A stretch of 64,000 nucleotides of DNA from Yponomeuta sedellus (Eukaryota; Arthropoda; Insecta; Lepidoptera; Yponomeutidae). Below the pieces are notes generated by a model. That model did not search any database. It saw only the letters and a list, made by a program, of their open reading frames with translations, and was not told the origin of the DNA. How positions within the stretch are numbered: the first letter of the stretch is position 1; each line of letters starts with the position of its first letter. This document shows positions 7,876-17,010 of this stretch, one piece after another. Where the stretch lies: positions 930,001 through 994,000 of the forward strand of contig OW203738.1 of assembly GCA_934045075.1 (NCBI GenBank), in the 5' to 3' direction. Position numbers and translations under genes: made by a program.

Positions 7876-8808
7876 TCAATGCTTTATTATAGCACTTTTA
7901 TTAATCCAACTATTTTCCTCTTGACCTAAGCCGAGCCATTTAACAAGATATTTGTTTCCCTTTTTTTTAATTACCTTCTCAACTAAATAAATATTGGGAC
8001 AGCTAGTTTTTTGCAGTTCGTGTTCGTAAAAACAACCTTTTATTGGTATACAATGTTGATCTCGTATGTAATATGTTGTGGGTATAGATTTTATTACTTT
8101 TACAACAGTGAATAATTCGGTAGACCAGTTTGGTGTATATCCTTTTTGAAAATCTCCTTTGTGCTTGCTGATACGGACAAAGTCTCCAACACGAAATTTA
8201 ATTTTCTTTGCAGGTAAGGAAGGTTGTGATTTGTTTATATTACATGCAACGAGTGATTCATTTAACTTGTTTATTTCAGACGGCATATGTTTTGTAGTGC
8301 GACGCATAGTATTATTATAGCTCTTAACTATATCACATAAAGGTTCTCCAATCCACTTATAATTTCCAAACAAGCTAAAATGTTTAAACAACTTGCTCTT
8401 CAAAGTTCTTATTAATCTTTCTACTATAGACGCTTTTTTTGTTGAATAAGTTGAATAATGATTTATTTTCCATCGGTTCGTAAGCTTCTGAAAAACGTCA
8501 TTGTGAAATTCGGTACCCTTGTCGGTTTGTAAATTAGCAGGTGATCGGCCTTCTTGTAAAACCTTATCAAACGCTAGAGACACCTCAGTTTTTGTTTTAT
8601 TCTTTAATGGAGCGATCCATGCGTATTTAGAAAAAGCATCGATGACTACTAAAATAAATTTGAATCCTTTGTTAACCTTCTGATAGTTTTGCATATCAAT
8701 CAAATCGGCTTGCCATAAATCATCAATCCCTTTTAAAATAACAGAACGACGTGGGAAATTTCTTCTAGCTGCTTTATGGATTTCATTTACAACAGATTGT
8801 TTGCTCAT
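7876..8808 (-). CDS. INT: Retrovirus-like DDE integrase with C-terminal chromodomain
   Basis: 310 residues. The rve core carries WQADLIDM (D35), LQTDKGTEF (D96) and KKASIVERLIRTLK (E130), the DDE triad. An SH3-like basic region follows (KFRVGDFVRI, about 204-213), then a chromodomain (YLVEKVIKKKGNKYLVKWLG, 274-293, with WINKSAI). It would join element ends to host DNA and the chromodomain may steer it to modified chromatin. The family usually has an N-terminal zinc HHCC domain; it is reduced or absent in this frame. The ATG overlaps the preceding stop as ATGA (8805-8808), so translation may be coupled. A minus-strand AATAAA lies over the last codons at 7883-7888. Confidence 0.95.
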   Translation of the reverse strand: MSKQSVVNEIHKAARRNFPRRSVILKGIDDLWQADLIDMQNYQKVNKGFKFILVVIDAFSKYAWIAPLKNKTKTEVSLAFDKVLQEGRSPANLQTDKGTEFHNDVFQKLTNRWKINHYSTYSTKKASIVERLIRTLKSKLFKHFSLFGNYKWIGEPLCDIVKSYNNTMRRTTKHMPSEINKLNESLVACNINKSQPSLPAKKIKFRVGDFVRISKHKGDFQKGYTPNWSTELFTVVKVIKSIPTTYYIRDQHCIPIKGCFYEHELQKTSCPNIYLVEKVIKKKGNKYLVKWLGLGQEENSWINKSAIIKH

Positions 8809-9167
8809 GCTGGTTTCGATGAGTCTCTGAGTGCTACTATATGATCTTTAATAATATTACTCGCTTCTACCTTTGAACACTTCTCATCTAACTGTTTCTG
8901 TAGCAGTTGTATTTGAGTTTTTATACTTTTAAGTTCATTAATGAAATCTTGTTTTTTACAATATAATTTATTGTTTTTTTCTACATACTCCTTGCTAACA
9001 GCTTCATCTGCTGCTACAGCTAACGGTAATCCTCTCAATATACATTGTTTTAAGTCGTAAACTCCTGACTCATTTTTACTTAGCCCTGTGTTTATAGGAA
9101 CCAAATTTAATGGATCTGACACACGCAGTCTTTTATGAACATGATGTCCAAATTTATCTATATTCAT
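8805..9167 (-). CDS. Small coiled-coil protein, possibly fibre-like
   Basis: 120 residues. Starts MNIDKFGHHVHKR, which I recall from insect Polinton-linked proteins of unknown function. Residues 44-63 (LRGLPLAVAADEAVSKEYVE) resemble the 'P.n..DAv.k.Yvd' motif of trimeric phage fibre proteins. Residues 64-102 are a likely coiled coil. A trimeric fibre or assembly protein is therefore possible but unproven. Its stop is shared with the integrase start (ATGA). The gene begins 68 bp after the stop of the preceding gene and has its own AT-rich upstream region (TCTATATTTTATTTT on the minus strand), a possible promoter. Confidence 0.7.
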   Translation of the reverse strand: MNIDKFGHHVHKRLRVSDPLNLVPINTGLSKNESGVYDLKQCILRGLPLAVAADEAVSKEYVEKNNKLYCKKQDFINELKSIKTQIQLLQKQLDEKCSKVEASNIIKDHIVALRDSSKPA

Positions 9168-9225
9168 CTTGTAAATAGTGTGAAGGTTAGAGTAGAAATA
9201 AAATAAAATATAGATTACATAAGTA

Positions 9226-9231
9226 TTTATT
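9226..9231 (-). terminator. Poly(A) signal behind the 314-residue gene
   Basis: AATAAA on the minus strand five bases past the stop at 9236. It suggests that the 314-residue gene ends its own transcript before the fibre-like/integrase pair. Confidence 0.4.
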
Positions 9232-9235
9232 CATT

Positions 9236-10180
9236 TTATATCACACCACGTTTTTTCAGTTCTGTTAAAACTGATACAATTTCATCATCTAAGCCAGTAT
9301 TACCGGCATCTTTCGAAGCTATTAATAATTTCAATGTTTCAACTAATTCGTTTGGATCATTCCAAAAAATGTAATCTACTTTGTTATCAACTTTTTTAAG
9401 CAATGATAAACCCTTTCCTTTGGAAACATTGGCGGAACATAATAAGGGTTTTACAATTTGTAAATACTTAAATCCTCTGTTGCTATTGATTGGTTGATTG
9501 GGATCATATTTACGTCGATGAGCGTTTGTGCTTATTAGTATAAATTTATAATTCCTTTTATCATCTTCAGTGATAATGTTTAGATCAGGATTTTTTTTGT
9601 AAAGTAATTCACTGAGTCCATTAGTTTTGACATACGAATGACCTGCTATTTCAAATGCATCATTAGTTATGGAGAGCGGTGCTGATCCTATCATAGGTTT
9701 TCCATTTTCCAATCTAATTCCATAAGGTACATCTTTGAATACTTCTGATGATAAAGACCATGACGATAAAGACTTTGCATTTGGTGTTGAAGCACCATCC
9801 GAATTTGTTTCAAAAAATATGTCACTCATGTTATTTCTAAGACTTTGATTCAGTTCAGAGTCACTTATGTTATCATCGCTGTTACTAGCATTCGATACCT
9901 CTTGGAGTGATTCCCTTGAAGAGCTAATTTCAGAAAATTTTCGTTTCTTCGTAGGTGTAGACTGTCGTGCTAAATGTTCAAGCGAATCAACATCTTCATT
10001 ACTTAACTGTTCTTGATACGGGGTTCTCGTTAGCTGTTTAAGTGGATCTGTTACTGGTTTGAACATAGTTTCTAATGCCAACTCAGAATCCATTTTAGTA
10101 TTTTTCATGTTTTGAACCTTCTTTTTAACAGCCTCAGCAGACTTAATTATTTGTTGTTTAATTGATTTTTCATCACACAT
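9236..10180 (-). CDS. Conserved Polinton protein of unknown function
   Basis: 314 residues. The N-terminal third is charged and low-complexity, with a nuclear-localisation-like KKRK (77-80) and Ser-rich stretches. From about residue 155 a compact domain begins (PYGIRLENGKPMIGS, then YVKTNGLSELLYKKNP, STNAHRRKYDP and GFKYLQIVKPLL). The C-terminus FWNDPNELVETLKLLIAS...GNTG..DEI is a block I recall in many insect Polinton-derived hypothetical proteins. No enzymatic motif is visible and I do not assign a role. It lies between the ATPase (81 bp) and the fibre-like gene (68 bp), on the same strand. Intact. Confidence 0.8.
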   Translation of the reverse strand: MCDEKSIKQQIIKSAEAVKKKVQNMKNTKMDSELALETMFKPVTDPLKQLTRTPYQEQLSNEDVDSLEHLARQSTPTKKRKFSEISSSRESLQEVSNASNSDDNISDSELNQSLRNNMSDIFFETNSDGASTPNAKSLSSWSLSSEVFKDVPYGIRLENGKPMIGSAPLSITNDAFEIAGHSYVKTNGLSELLYKKNPDLNIITEDDKRNYKFILISTNAHRRKYDPNQPINSNRGFKYLQIVKPLLCSANVSKGKGLSLLKKVDNKVDYIFWNDPNELVETLKLLIASKDAGNTGLDDEIVSVLTELKKRGVI

Positions 10181-10204
10181 TTTTTCTTATTTTACAACTA
10201 CTCG

Positions 10205-10210
10205 CATATA
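10205..10210 (-). promoter_or_regulatory. Possible TATA element for the 314-residue gene
   Basis: TTTATATG on the minus strand about 25-30 bp before the ATG at 10180. It would give a very short leader. Weak evidence in AT-rich DNA. Confidence 0.25.
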
Positions 10211-10261
10211 AAGAAGATAAGAAAGTGGCTTCTGATTTAAAAAAAACGGCATTTATGTATC

Positions 10262-10951
10262 TCACTCGTCGAAAGTAATAAAGGTGTCGAATTTCATTCT
10301 GTAGCATCCGTTATTTCTTTGACAGTCTTTATTAATCACTAAATAGCTAAATGTATCTTTCCAAACTTGTGAACAAAGTTCGCGAAATTGATGCCAAGGC
10401 ATATCAGTGTTCACATGTTCATCATAAATATGACGTAAGTTAATATCATCCTGTTTGAATATGATGAGTAGATTTGCATTGTCGCGAACCAGTTGTTTTG
10501 GGACTTTGCTATAAGTTTGGTTCAAATAAAAACAGTCTATATTTTTATGTCTACCCATGGCAAAGTAATCACGAATGTTATTTTGATTTTCACAGGCAAC
10601 ATCGTCGAAAATAATGACAGAATTTTGAGACGCTAAGCTTGGATTTAAGACTTCTTTGTTATCGCGATATTTATAATAACGTATTCCTGGAACGAGATTC
10701 ATTACCTTCTCTAAAAATATGTATTTTGGTTGATACAACGTTTTCGAATAAACGTACACGTTACGGAAATGTAAACCATTAGGATGTAAAAGTAACCCAA
10801 GGACTAAGTTTGTTTTTCCGCAGTTAGACGGTCCGCAAACTATACAACGGATGGTGTTTGGTAAAAGCTTTCCGTGACGATATGTATTTTTTTCAGATCC
10901 TACATCAATATTCTCAAGATTTAGTGATGTAGGTTGTTTAACAAATTTCAT
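10262..10951 (-). CDS. ATP: FtsK/HerA-type genome-packaging ATPase
   Basis: 229 residues. Walker A GPSNCGKT (40-47), Walker B VIIFDDV (112-118) and a sensor-like FYLNQTYSKVPKQLVRDNAN (141-160) identify the A32-like packaging ATPase shared by Polintons, adintoviruses, virophages and large DNA viruses. It would pump genome DNA into preformed capsids. The length fits the family. It is the rightmost gene and reads inward from the right terminus, so its promoter is probably within or next to the terminal repeat. No disruption. Confidence 0.93.
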   Translation of the reverse strand: MKFVKQPTSLNLENIDVGSEKNTYRHGKLLPNTIRCIVCGPSNCGKTNLVLGLLLHPNGLHFRNVYVYSKTLYQPKYIFLEKVMNLVPGIRYYKYRDNKEVLNPSLASQNSVIIFDDVACENQNNIRDYFAMGRHKNIDCFYLNQTYSKVPKQLVRDNANLLIIFKQDDINLRHIYDEHVNTDMPWHQFRELCSQVWKDTFSYLVINKDCQRNNGCYRMKFDTFITFDE

Positions 10952-11083
10952 TTTTGGAGAAATATGTTACCAGTGATGTCCTCATTACTGAAATGCGATC
11001 ATCACGATTAAACTTCAGTATTTATCTGTGTTACTAACATCATTTCATTTCCAGCCGCAAGTAAAATTCAGAATCAATCAATA

Positions 11084-11197
11084 TTATTGGGTATTCTGGA
11101 ACAGATGTAATGAGTTTGAGTGAACGACAAGCCGCGCCAACCGGCGCGGTGCGTCGTGAGCTCAAACGAATGGAAGCTGGTCCAGAATGCCCAATAA
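11084..11197. repeat. 114-bp near-perfect palindrome beside the Polinton right end
   Basis: Arms of about 55 bp around an AACC loop at 11139-11142; the centre is CCGCGCC/GGCGCGG and the outer parts are TTATTGGGTATTCTGGA and its near complement TCCAGAATGCCCAATAA. Pairing needs no gaps and has scattered mismatches. It lies 130 bp beyond the ATPase start. It may belong to the terminal inverted repeat or be a small foldback MITE. Confidence 0.85.
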
Positions 11198-11491
11198 CAT
11201 CCTACTACTGTCCCTAACATTAAATTGTTACTATAACAATAAATAATAACGACCGTCTAAGTGTTAGTCGGACTTCAGATTAAAATTCCGAATTCCGAAT
11301 TGAAAGTGATCATATTTGCGTTGATCATATTCATCTTAAATTATCACAAAGGTTAAGCATCATAGGGCGCGTTCAGTGCATGGATGGGTTTAGACACATG
11401 TAAGGGGGTCCTTTTTCTGTGTTTGTCCTAAGCTAGCGTATTTGGATATTTTACTGCCAGGTAAATAGGTGTCGTCAAGTTCGGACGAGAA
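11198..11491. other. Non-coding DNA at or beyond the Polinton right border
   Basis: AT-rich, no gene. It contains a short tandem 'AATTCCGAATTCCGAATT' tract (about 11285-11302). The true element/host border should be here or just left of it. Confidence 0.4.
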
Positions 11492-11749
11492 GTGCTCGTG
11501 ACCTAGTTGAACTGAGTGATTCGAACCAATCACTAAACCAAGCAACAACAAGCGCGGTCAGGTGCGGGATGGGTGATCGTCCCGTGACTAACGCAACTGG
11601 CATTTTATTCCGAGCGGTTCCGTGCTTTGTAAGGCAAGTTAAGCAGTTGGTGCCGACTGCCGTCGATAGATGGCAGTCAGAGGCCTTAGTACGGCTTGAA
11701 AACTTCTAACAGTAAGACCAGCCACTAGTCTCGGAAGGCTCCACCAATC
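11492..11749 (+). repeat. 5S-derived SINE, copy 1 (3'-truncated)
   Basis: Begins GTGCTCGTGACCTAG and carries the family's 5S-like core, divergent here (GGATGGGTGATCG). The 'CAGAGGCCTTA...GCGGCTTG' middle follows; the 3' tail is missing. Confidence 0.8.
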
Positions 11750-11984
11750 TTTTTTTGTGTCCAAATTTACCTCATTTAAGAGGCTCCTTTTTGGGACCAA
11801 CATTTACTCAAGAAGCTCTCTACAGCAACATTAGCGCCACAAATGGAAAGAAATCATATCTTTTGTTACGGATCGCTTTTGGAAAAAGTGTCGTAACAGT
11901 TACGTTAATCGTGCTTTTTAGGGCCCCAAAAATTACCCTGGCATTTGCGTCTACGTAGTCAGTTAGACCTCAGATGTGTGGTGT

Positions 11985-12224
11985 CGGCCTAGAGAATAGC
12001 ACCAACCCAATTTCTTCCCGCGGGTGTCGTAAAAGGCGACTAAGGGACTAAAACCGGGGGGTGGGCAGCAGCGCCCCCTGCAGTACAATTCTACCAAACT
12101 GCGATCCCCAACCCGCATGCCCAGCGTGGGGATTATGGGCATTACCCCCTAATGATGGCACAACCTTGCACATTAGGGGAGGGCTATGTCCAGCAGTGGA
12201 CTAATATAGCCTGAAGAAGAAGTC
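11985..12224 (+). repeat. Repeat family B (RTE-tailed SINE-like), copy 1
   Basis: Reference copy: GGCCTAGAGAATAGCACC start, a GGCGACTAAGGGAC segment, GGGCAGCAGCGCCCCCTGCAG, then GGGGAGGGCTATGTCCAGCA and GTGGACTAATATAGCCTGAAG ending in GAA repeats. The 3' end matches the end of the RTE-like LINE pieces at 23.2 and 34.8 kb. Confidence 0.8.
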
Positions 12225-12477
12225 AGTTAGACCTGAGATTTCCGCACTTAGCCTTATAGTTGGGCCATTATACGTAGCATGCGCTGAGGTACGCTAACAT
12301 CTCAGACACTAGTGTTTCCTTACGATGTTTTCCTTCACCGTCAGCGAATATTGCTAGTATAATTGCACAAATGTACATAACTTAGAAAACAAAGTCATTG
12401 ATACATGCCGGTGTACGAACCCACGACCTCCCGATTGAGAAGCCGGAGTTCTACACCGCTCCGCTACCACCGCTCTT
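12225..12477 (-). repeat. tRNA-headed SINE family C
   Basis: The minus strand starts AAGAGCGGTGGTAGCGGAGC (A-box-like) with B-box GGGTTCGTACACC, then the body TGACGGTGAAGGAAAAC and CTAAGTGCGGAAATCTCAGG. Confidence 0.7.
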
Positions 12478-12595
12478 GCGTCTACGTAATGAGAAGATTT
12501 ATACAGAATCCAGAAGCACTTCTACCCACACTAGATAAGTGATGGATCCACTTCGACGCTGCAGTGCCTGGTATATTGTTTTTAAGCACACAGAA
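12478..12595 (+). repeat. Repeat family D fragment
   Basis: CTACGTAATGAGAAGATTTA, then CACACTAGATAAGTGATGG and GACGCTGCAGTGCCTGG. The best copies are at 35.8 and 42.1 kb. It abuts family C directly, as also at 42.3 kb, so C and D may form a composite. Confidence 0.6.
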
Positions 12596-13360
12596 CAAAC
12601 GACAATAAAAAGAAGTTTAAAAAAAACTTTTTTTTTTAAAAACCTATTCAGAGGCGACCTAAAAAGACCTTTTTTTTATTTGGTCAATTTCACAACCGCT
12701 GCCCACTGTCTATCAAAACATCTGTCAAACTATCAATAAGACTCCAAAACACTACTAATTTGAACGACTATTTTTGCCAATGACGAGTCAGTCATGTGAC
12801 TCTTCGACTATGGTCGGTTTAGAAAATCCTATCATGAACTAGATTCTACCGCGAGACCGATGGGGAACCTAAACCCAAAGGACGTCACACATAATACTAT
12901 CACCAGGGTTAAACTATTACTAAAATATAGCAGACGCCTTACAGTTTAATATTGTTCCAACAAATAATTGGAACTAGGGTTTTGACAAAGGGGGTAACAT
13001 ATTTCAGGACAGATTTAAATGTAGCCAATCTTTGAACTTAAGGGAGCAGAAGATCATACAGAACACTCTTTTCTCAGAAACACTACTACTCCACACATGA
13101 CTTGACATTCACGCCGCGATCCGTTCGTAAACAGCCGGGTTCCGTTCCGAAAGAGCATAAAATATTATGTGCAGGGGACCCTTGAGTTTACTACGGACCC
13201 CTATAAGAAGTACCATGGGACAGAAGTTCCGTTGACAATTTCATTTCTGCACCTATTTCTTTAATAGTATGGGGGCGCCGTACATTTATACACATATCCT
13301 CAGTATGGATAATATTTCTATGTGTTTGATGCCTAGTTACCATAGCACAAAGTACCATCG
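12596..13360. other. Non-coding, no recognised feature
   Basis: AT-rich sequence with homopolymer A/T runs at 12,610-12,680. No convincing gene on either strand. Confidence 0.4.
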
Positions 13361-13364
13361 AAAA

Positions 13365-13595
13365 ATTGTTCAGTTGAAGTGGCAGTGGGCGGGGCACATA
13401 GCTGGAAGAACTGATGGCTGTTGGGGCGAAAAAGTTCTCACCTGGAGACTGCGGCCGGACGAGGCAGCGTGGGCAGGCCCTCCACTATATGGTCTGACGA
13501 CCTGGTTACGGGGAGTCGCTGGAGGCGGGTGGCACAAGACCGTAAAGCTTGGAAAACCATGAGGGATATGATGGTGAGGAAGGTACAATTTGGGA
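13365..13595 (+). pseudogene. RTE-like LINE C-terminal fragment, frameshifted
   Basis: Two plus frames together read the usual LINE end: KWQWAGHIAGRTDGCWG in one frame, then GRGSVGRPSTIWSDDLV and SRWRRVAQDRKAWKTM in another. At least one frameshift. It directly joins a family with CGTGTTCGTGTCTTGCTTC (next entry). Confidence 0.75.
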
Positions 13596-13780
13596 GCCTG
13601 AGGATGCCTCGTGTTAGAGGCGAAACGCGTCGCGTGTTTTCTCACACAGGTATGGGTGTTGGTGGTGGTGTGTTCGTGTCTTGCTTCTGCTTGAAAAAGT
13701 GGGAGGGAGGGCGGTGGATTAGCTAACCGCATGGTGCTTGTGGGATTTTTGGCGGAATTTAGCAAAGTAATTTAAACTTT
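13596..13780 (+). repeat. Half of the 'GGAATTYAGCAAAG' foldback family
   Basis: Shares GTGTTCGTGTCTTGCTTCTG, GTGGGAGGGAGGGCGGTG and GGGATTTTTGGCGGAATTTA with the right arms at 24.6 and 47.7 kb. The left arm is absent. Confidence 0.6.
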
Positions 13781-15080
13781 TTAGTGAAGGTACAATGGTT
13801 TGGGACTAGGACTGTGATTATGGTTTAAGGCAGTTATTACTGTTATATTATTGTATGGAAACAGGCGGAATTTAGTAAAGTGATTTTCATATTTGAATAC
13901 TATTATTAATATAATAATATGAACAATCGTATTTTTACCAGACTTCGGCGAGTTTCAGATGTTCGCCGATTCTTTGTACTTCTTAACTAATAATAAAATT
14001 TGAACACATAATTCCTCAACATATTGGTCATAATTATATGGGTATCATAGACTTTATAAAATCAGCATAGATCCGATAGTAAAACTTTATCAAAATCCTA
14101 GTCCATTTTGCAAGTTCTCCATCGAACTCACAAGATGGCGCTATTTATATCTGCTGCACAATTGATTAATACGGGTATTATGAAATATTTGGAGAGCGAA
14201 TCATTAAAGTATGTAACACATTTCTGATTAATATTTTTATTTTATTTTATTTATTTTAGACTCTAGGAAGACTAACAGCTATTACAGGTTTACAATACAT
14301 AAATAAATAGGACATACTCAGACAGTTAAAAGTCTTCACAATAAGTTTTAAGTTAAAACTATGCTTAAAAAAATTAAGTGTTTTTTTTTAAATAATACGT
14401 GTGGAGTTCTTTTGGTAGCTTTTCCTCCACGTCACCTATTGTGACACTAACAACATTTTTATCCATGAAGTATACACACTTTGCTTTTATAAAGAAGAAA
14501 AATAAATGAATCAAATTGTTCTCTACTAAACTTTGTTTAAGGTTGAACACGTCACAATATCCATGAAGTCAACGATTTTGATTTCAATAAAGCGATCCTT
14601 TTGTCACTATCCGTAGGTAGACCCTTAAGCCATGGGATGACACACAAAGTGGCGGTAAAGTTTGCAAACTGTCTGCGAACGGCAGTGTGTGCCGTTTAGC
14701 AGATAAAACCCGTCTTTGCAAGATAAAACAATGTTGTAAAAAAGCTTCTTTTCCGCCATGAATGTCAAGAAGTGCTACGGAGTGTGTGGGAGTAATTTTG
14801 AAAAGAGTCGAAAGTTTTGCTGCTCGACGATTTGTTTTTAATAAAAATAAAAATGAATATCTCCTTTAAAAACCTATTGTTCCTTAGCACGGGTTAGTGC
14901 ATTAAAAATAAAAATAGTGAATATCTCCTTATCAGGCTACAATTATAAATTTTCATGTTGGACGTAATATGTATCACTAAACATATATTGATTTCCCCTC
15001 ACATCCACTTTTTTGTGAATTGACAGACTCGTTATGTTACAATTTGTGACTCAACTCATCATTTGTGATATTTAAAAGTG
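13781..15080. other. Non-coding, mostly unassigned
   Basis: AT-rich. A remnant of family A tail (CTTAGCACGGGTTAGTGCAT) at about 14,882-14,905. No gene seen. Confidence 0.4.
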
Positions 15081-15083
15081 AAG

Positions 15084-15137
15084 GATCTTGGCTGTACGCC
15101 TCTTAATTCATATTAAGAGGCGTACAAGCCAGAGATC
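15084..15137. repeat. Hairpin, 15-bp perfect inner arms
   Basis: TGTACGCCTCTTAAT (15093-15107) and its exact complement (15112-15126) around TCAT; outer sequence (GATCTTGGC / GCCAGAGATC) extends the pairing imperfectly. Confidence 0.75.
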
Positions 15138-15235
15138 TTGTAAAAACCAAACACAACCAAGAGATAGAGAGATACGTGTGTTTGGATTCCCATAGGTAAG
15201 GACCTATATATTTTATATACAATGAAACCTTTTGG

Positions 15236-15335
15236 TCTCTGCATCTACGCGATGAGATGATTTATACAGTGATTTATTCACTCACTCTAGATGAGCGAAA
15301 GCACCACTTCCACGCTACAGTGCCCAGGACATAAC
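15236..15335 (+). repeat. Repeat family D fragment
   Basis: CTCTGCATCTACGCGATGAG, then a degenerate CTAGATGAGCGAAAGCACC and CAGTGCCCAGGACAT. Confidence 0.5.
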
Positions 15336-15651
15336 ATTAATAATTAAAGTAATAAATCGAGAAAACCACTAAATTATGTTGCTACCCCAAAATCGTACCC
15401 TGGGCCTGCTAGTTTAAAAACGAAATAATTTAAAACGCTAACACAATAGTACAGAACCTAACAAGCTCCCTCTCTATGTCAATACACCCGGGCTTGTTCC
15501 CGTTGTACCCACAAGTACTGTTCCACATTGACGTTAATAAAATATATAGCTACGTGTGGACATACATAATATAAAGTCACGCCTCTAGCTGGTCTGTCCG
15601 TCTTGGAGTGAACACAGGCTCAAAATATAAATTTCAACAAATCTTTTCGTT

Positions 15652-16011
15652 ATCAACCCTTGTATGTCCTCACTGCTGGGGCACGAGTCTCTTCCTGCAT
15701 CGCAGGAAGGTTACGCCATACTCCACCACGGGGGCCAAGTCCTGGTTGGTGGAGGATTGTAAGACAGTGGCGGGCCTTACTGTCAGAAGTTATCAAGCCG
15801 CCCATAAGGCCTCTGACAGGGCTTAACGACTGCCATTATATGACAGCCGGCACCAACGGCTTAACGTGCCTTGCGAAGCACGGAAGCGCTCGGAAAAATG
15901 CCACTAGCGGTAGTCACGTGACGCTCACCCATCCTGTACCTGACCGCGCCTGTTTTTGCTTAACCAAGTGATTGATTCTAATCACTCGGTTCGCCTAGGC
16001 CACGAGCGCTT
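15652..16011 (-). repeat. 5S-derived SINE, near full length
   Basis: Starts with the complement of the tail (ATCAACCCTTGTATGTCC) and ends with CACGAGCGCTT, the complement of the 5' end. About 360 bp, internal 5S-like part present but mutated. Confidence 0.85.
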
Positions 16012-16957
16012 CAGCCTCTTCTTATTTGACAGGATATTGGTTGATAAATAAGAAACTCTACGAATGTATTTGCAAGACATGTTGCAACATACATCCATTT
16101 GCCTTTTACAAATTTTAAAACACATGCGTGCGTCTAAATTAAAGTAATTTCTTTAAAATATCGCTTAAGGTCAGTCTGTATAAAAGGTTAATTTCTAACC
16201 TGAATAAGGAAAGATAACAATTTTAGACTGTCACTATCCCCTATTTGGAAATGCCCTAGAATGTACAAAGATATATATTTCTACTCTTAGGGCCAATTTC
16301 TGAATTGAGAATTTTGCTATGCAAATTGTTAATTGTAGTGTTGTCTATTTGGGGAGCCTGTTTACGAGGGATGGAAAGTATGAAGGTGACTAAGAAAGAA
16401 GAGTAAAAGCGGAAAATTGTGTAAACGGTGCCTTGCACTCTATTGTGTGGAGCCGAAACATCTCCAAAAGAGCTCACCATTATGAGCTGGCTGTTCATAA
16501 TGGTGAGCTGGTCCCAAAAATTATGTATGGTAGCTAGACTTGGATTTAGGAACAGTGTAACGGGACCAAAATTCTGGGCGCAATAGGAAACAACCCTCAC
16601 AGACCGAGCGGGCGTGTTGACTCAGCCCAATCGAATAATTGGCAAATATTTATTTTGCCATAATTAGCTTGCGCAAGCCCTGGCCGGGCATATTTTTGTC
16701 TTCCATTTCTGCGGAGGATTTTTCCCTGCATTTTTGTGGATGGTGTGAAATTGACAGTTCATTGGGTTCAAGATCGGTTTATTTGAGCAGTATTTTAAAG
16801 ATTATGAAGCTGTTCTTTTTGGCTTAGCTTATATTTAAAAATGTAAAAGTTTGCATATAACGGGCTGACTGTAAAAATGTAAAATTTGAAATATATCAAC
16901 AGAAATTGCCTACCACGGATTAGCGATTTCCAGTGCAGAACGTCTCGCATACTCATG
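16012..16957. other. Non-coding, no recognised feature
   Basis: AT-rich with a local direct repeat of CATTATGAGCTGG/CATAATGGTGAGCTGG at about 16,478-16,511. A 114-codon minus frame (16256-16600) has no recognisable protein. Confidence 0.4.
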
Positions 16958-17010
16958 TTTTAAGATGATTTCCTTCACTGTTAGCGCGTGGTATTGCTAC
17001 TATAACTTAA
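16958..17010 (+). repeat. Family C/D tail, left part, split by a piggyBac MITE
   Basis: GATGATTTCCTTCACTGTTA then GTGGTATTGCTACTATAAC, which resumes after the insertion at 17597 (CTACAAAGTC...AATGTAC), as compared with 42.36-42.40 kb. Confidence 0.55.

Larger units (their letters stand above)
1..11200. mobile_element. Polinton/Maverick (adintovirus-like) element, left end outside window
   Basis: One block holds protein-primed PolB, a DDE integrase with chromodomain, FtsK/HerA-type packaging ATPase, adenain-like protease, jelly-roll capsid and penton proteins and a PLA2-fold virion protein. This is the hallmark set of Polintons/adintoviruses, which are integrating elements with virus-like gene content. 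All frames visible here are open. PolB and the small spliced gene read rightward; the rest read leftward and converge near 4.1 kb. The left terminal inverted repeat lies outside the window. The right end is not proven: it should lie between 10,952 (ATPase start) and about 11,490 (first flanking SINE), and a 114-bp palindrome sits there. The end coordinate is therefore approximate. Confidence 0.93.

Noticed and set aside
13370..13765. 131-residue minus-strand frame
   Set aside because: It lies antisense to a LINE C-terminal fragment and foldback repeat, both of which explain the sequence.
16256..16600. 114-residue minus-strand protein
   Set aside because: No domain, no splice context and composition like surrounding non-coding DNA.
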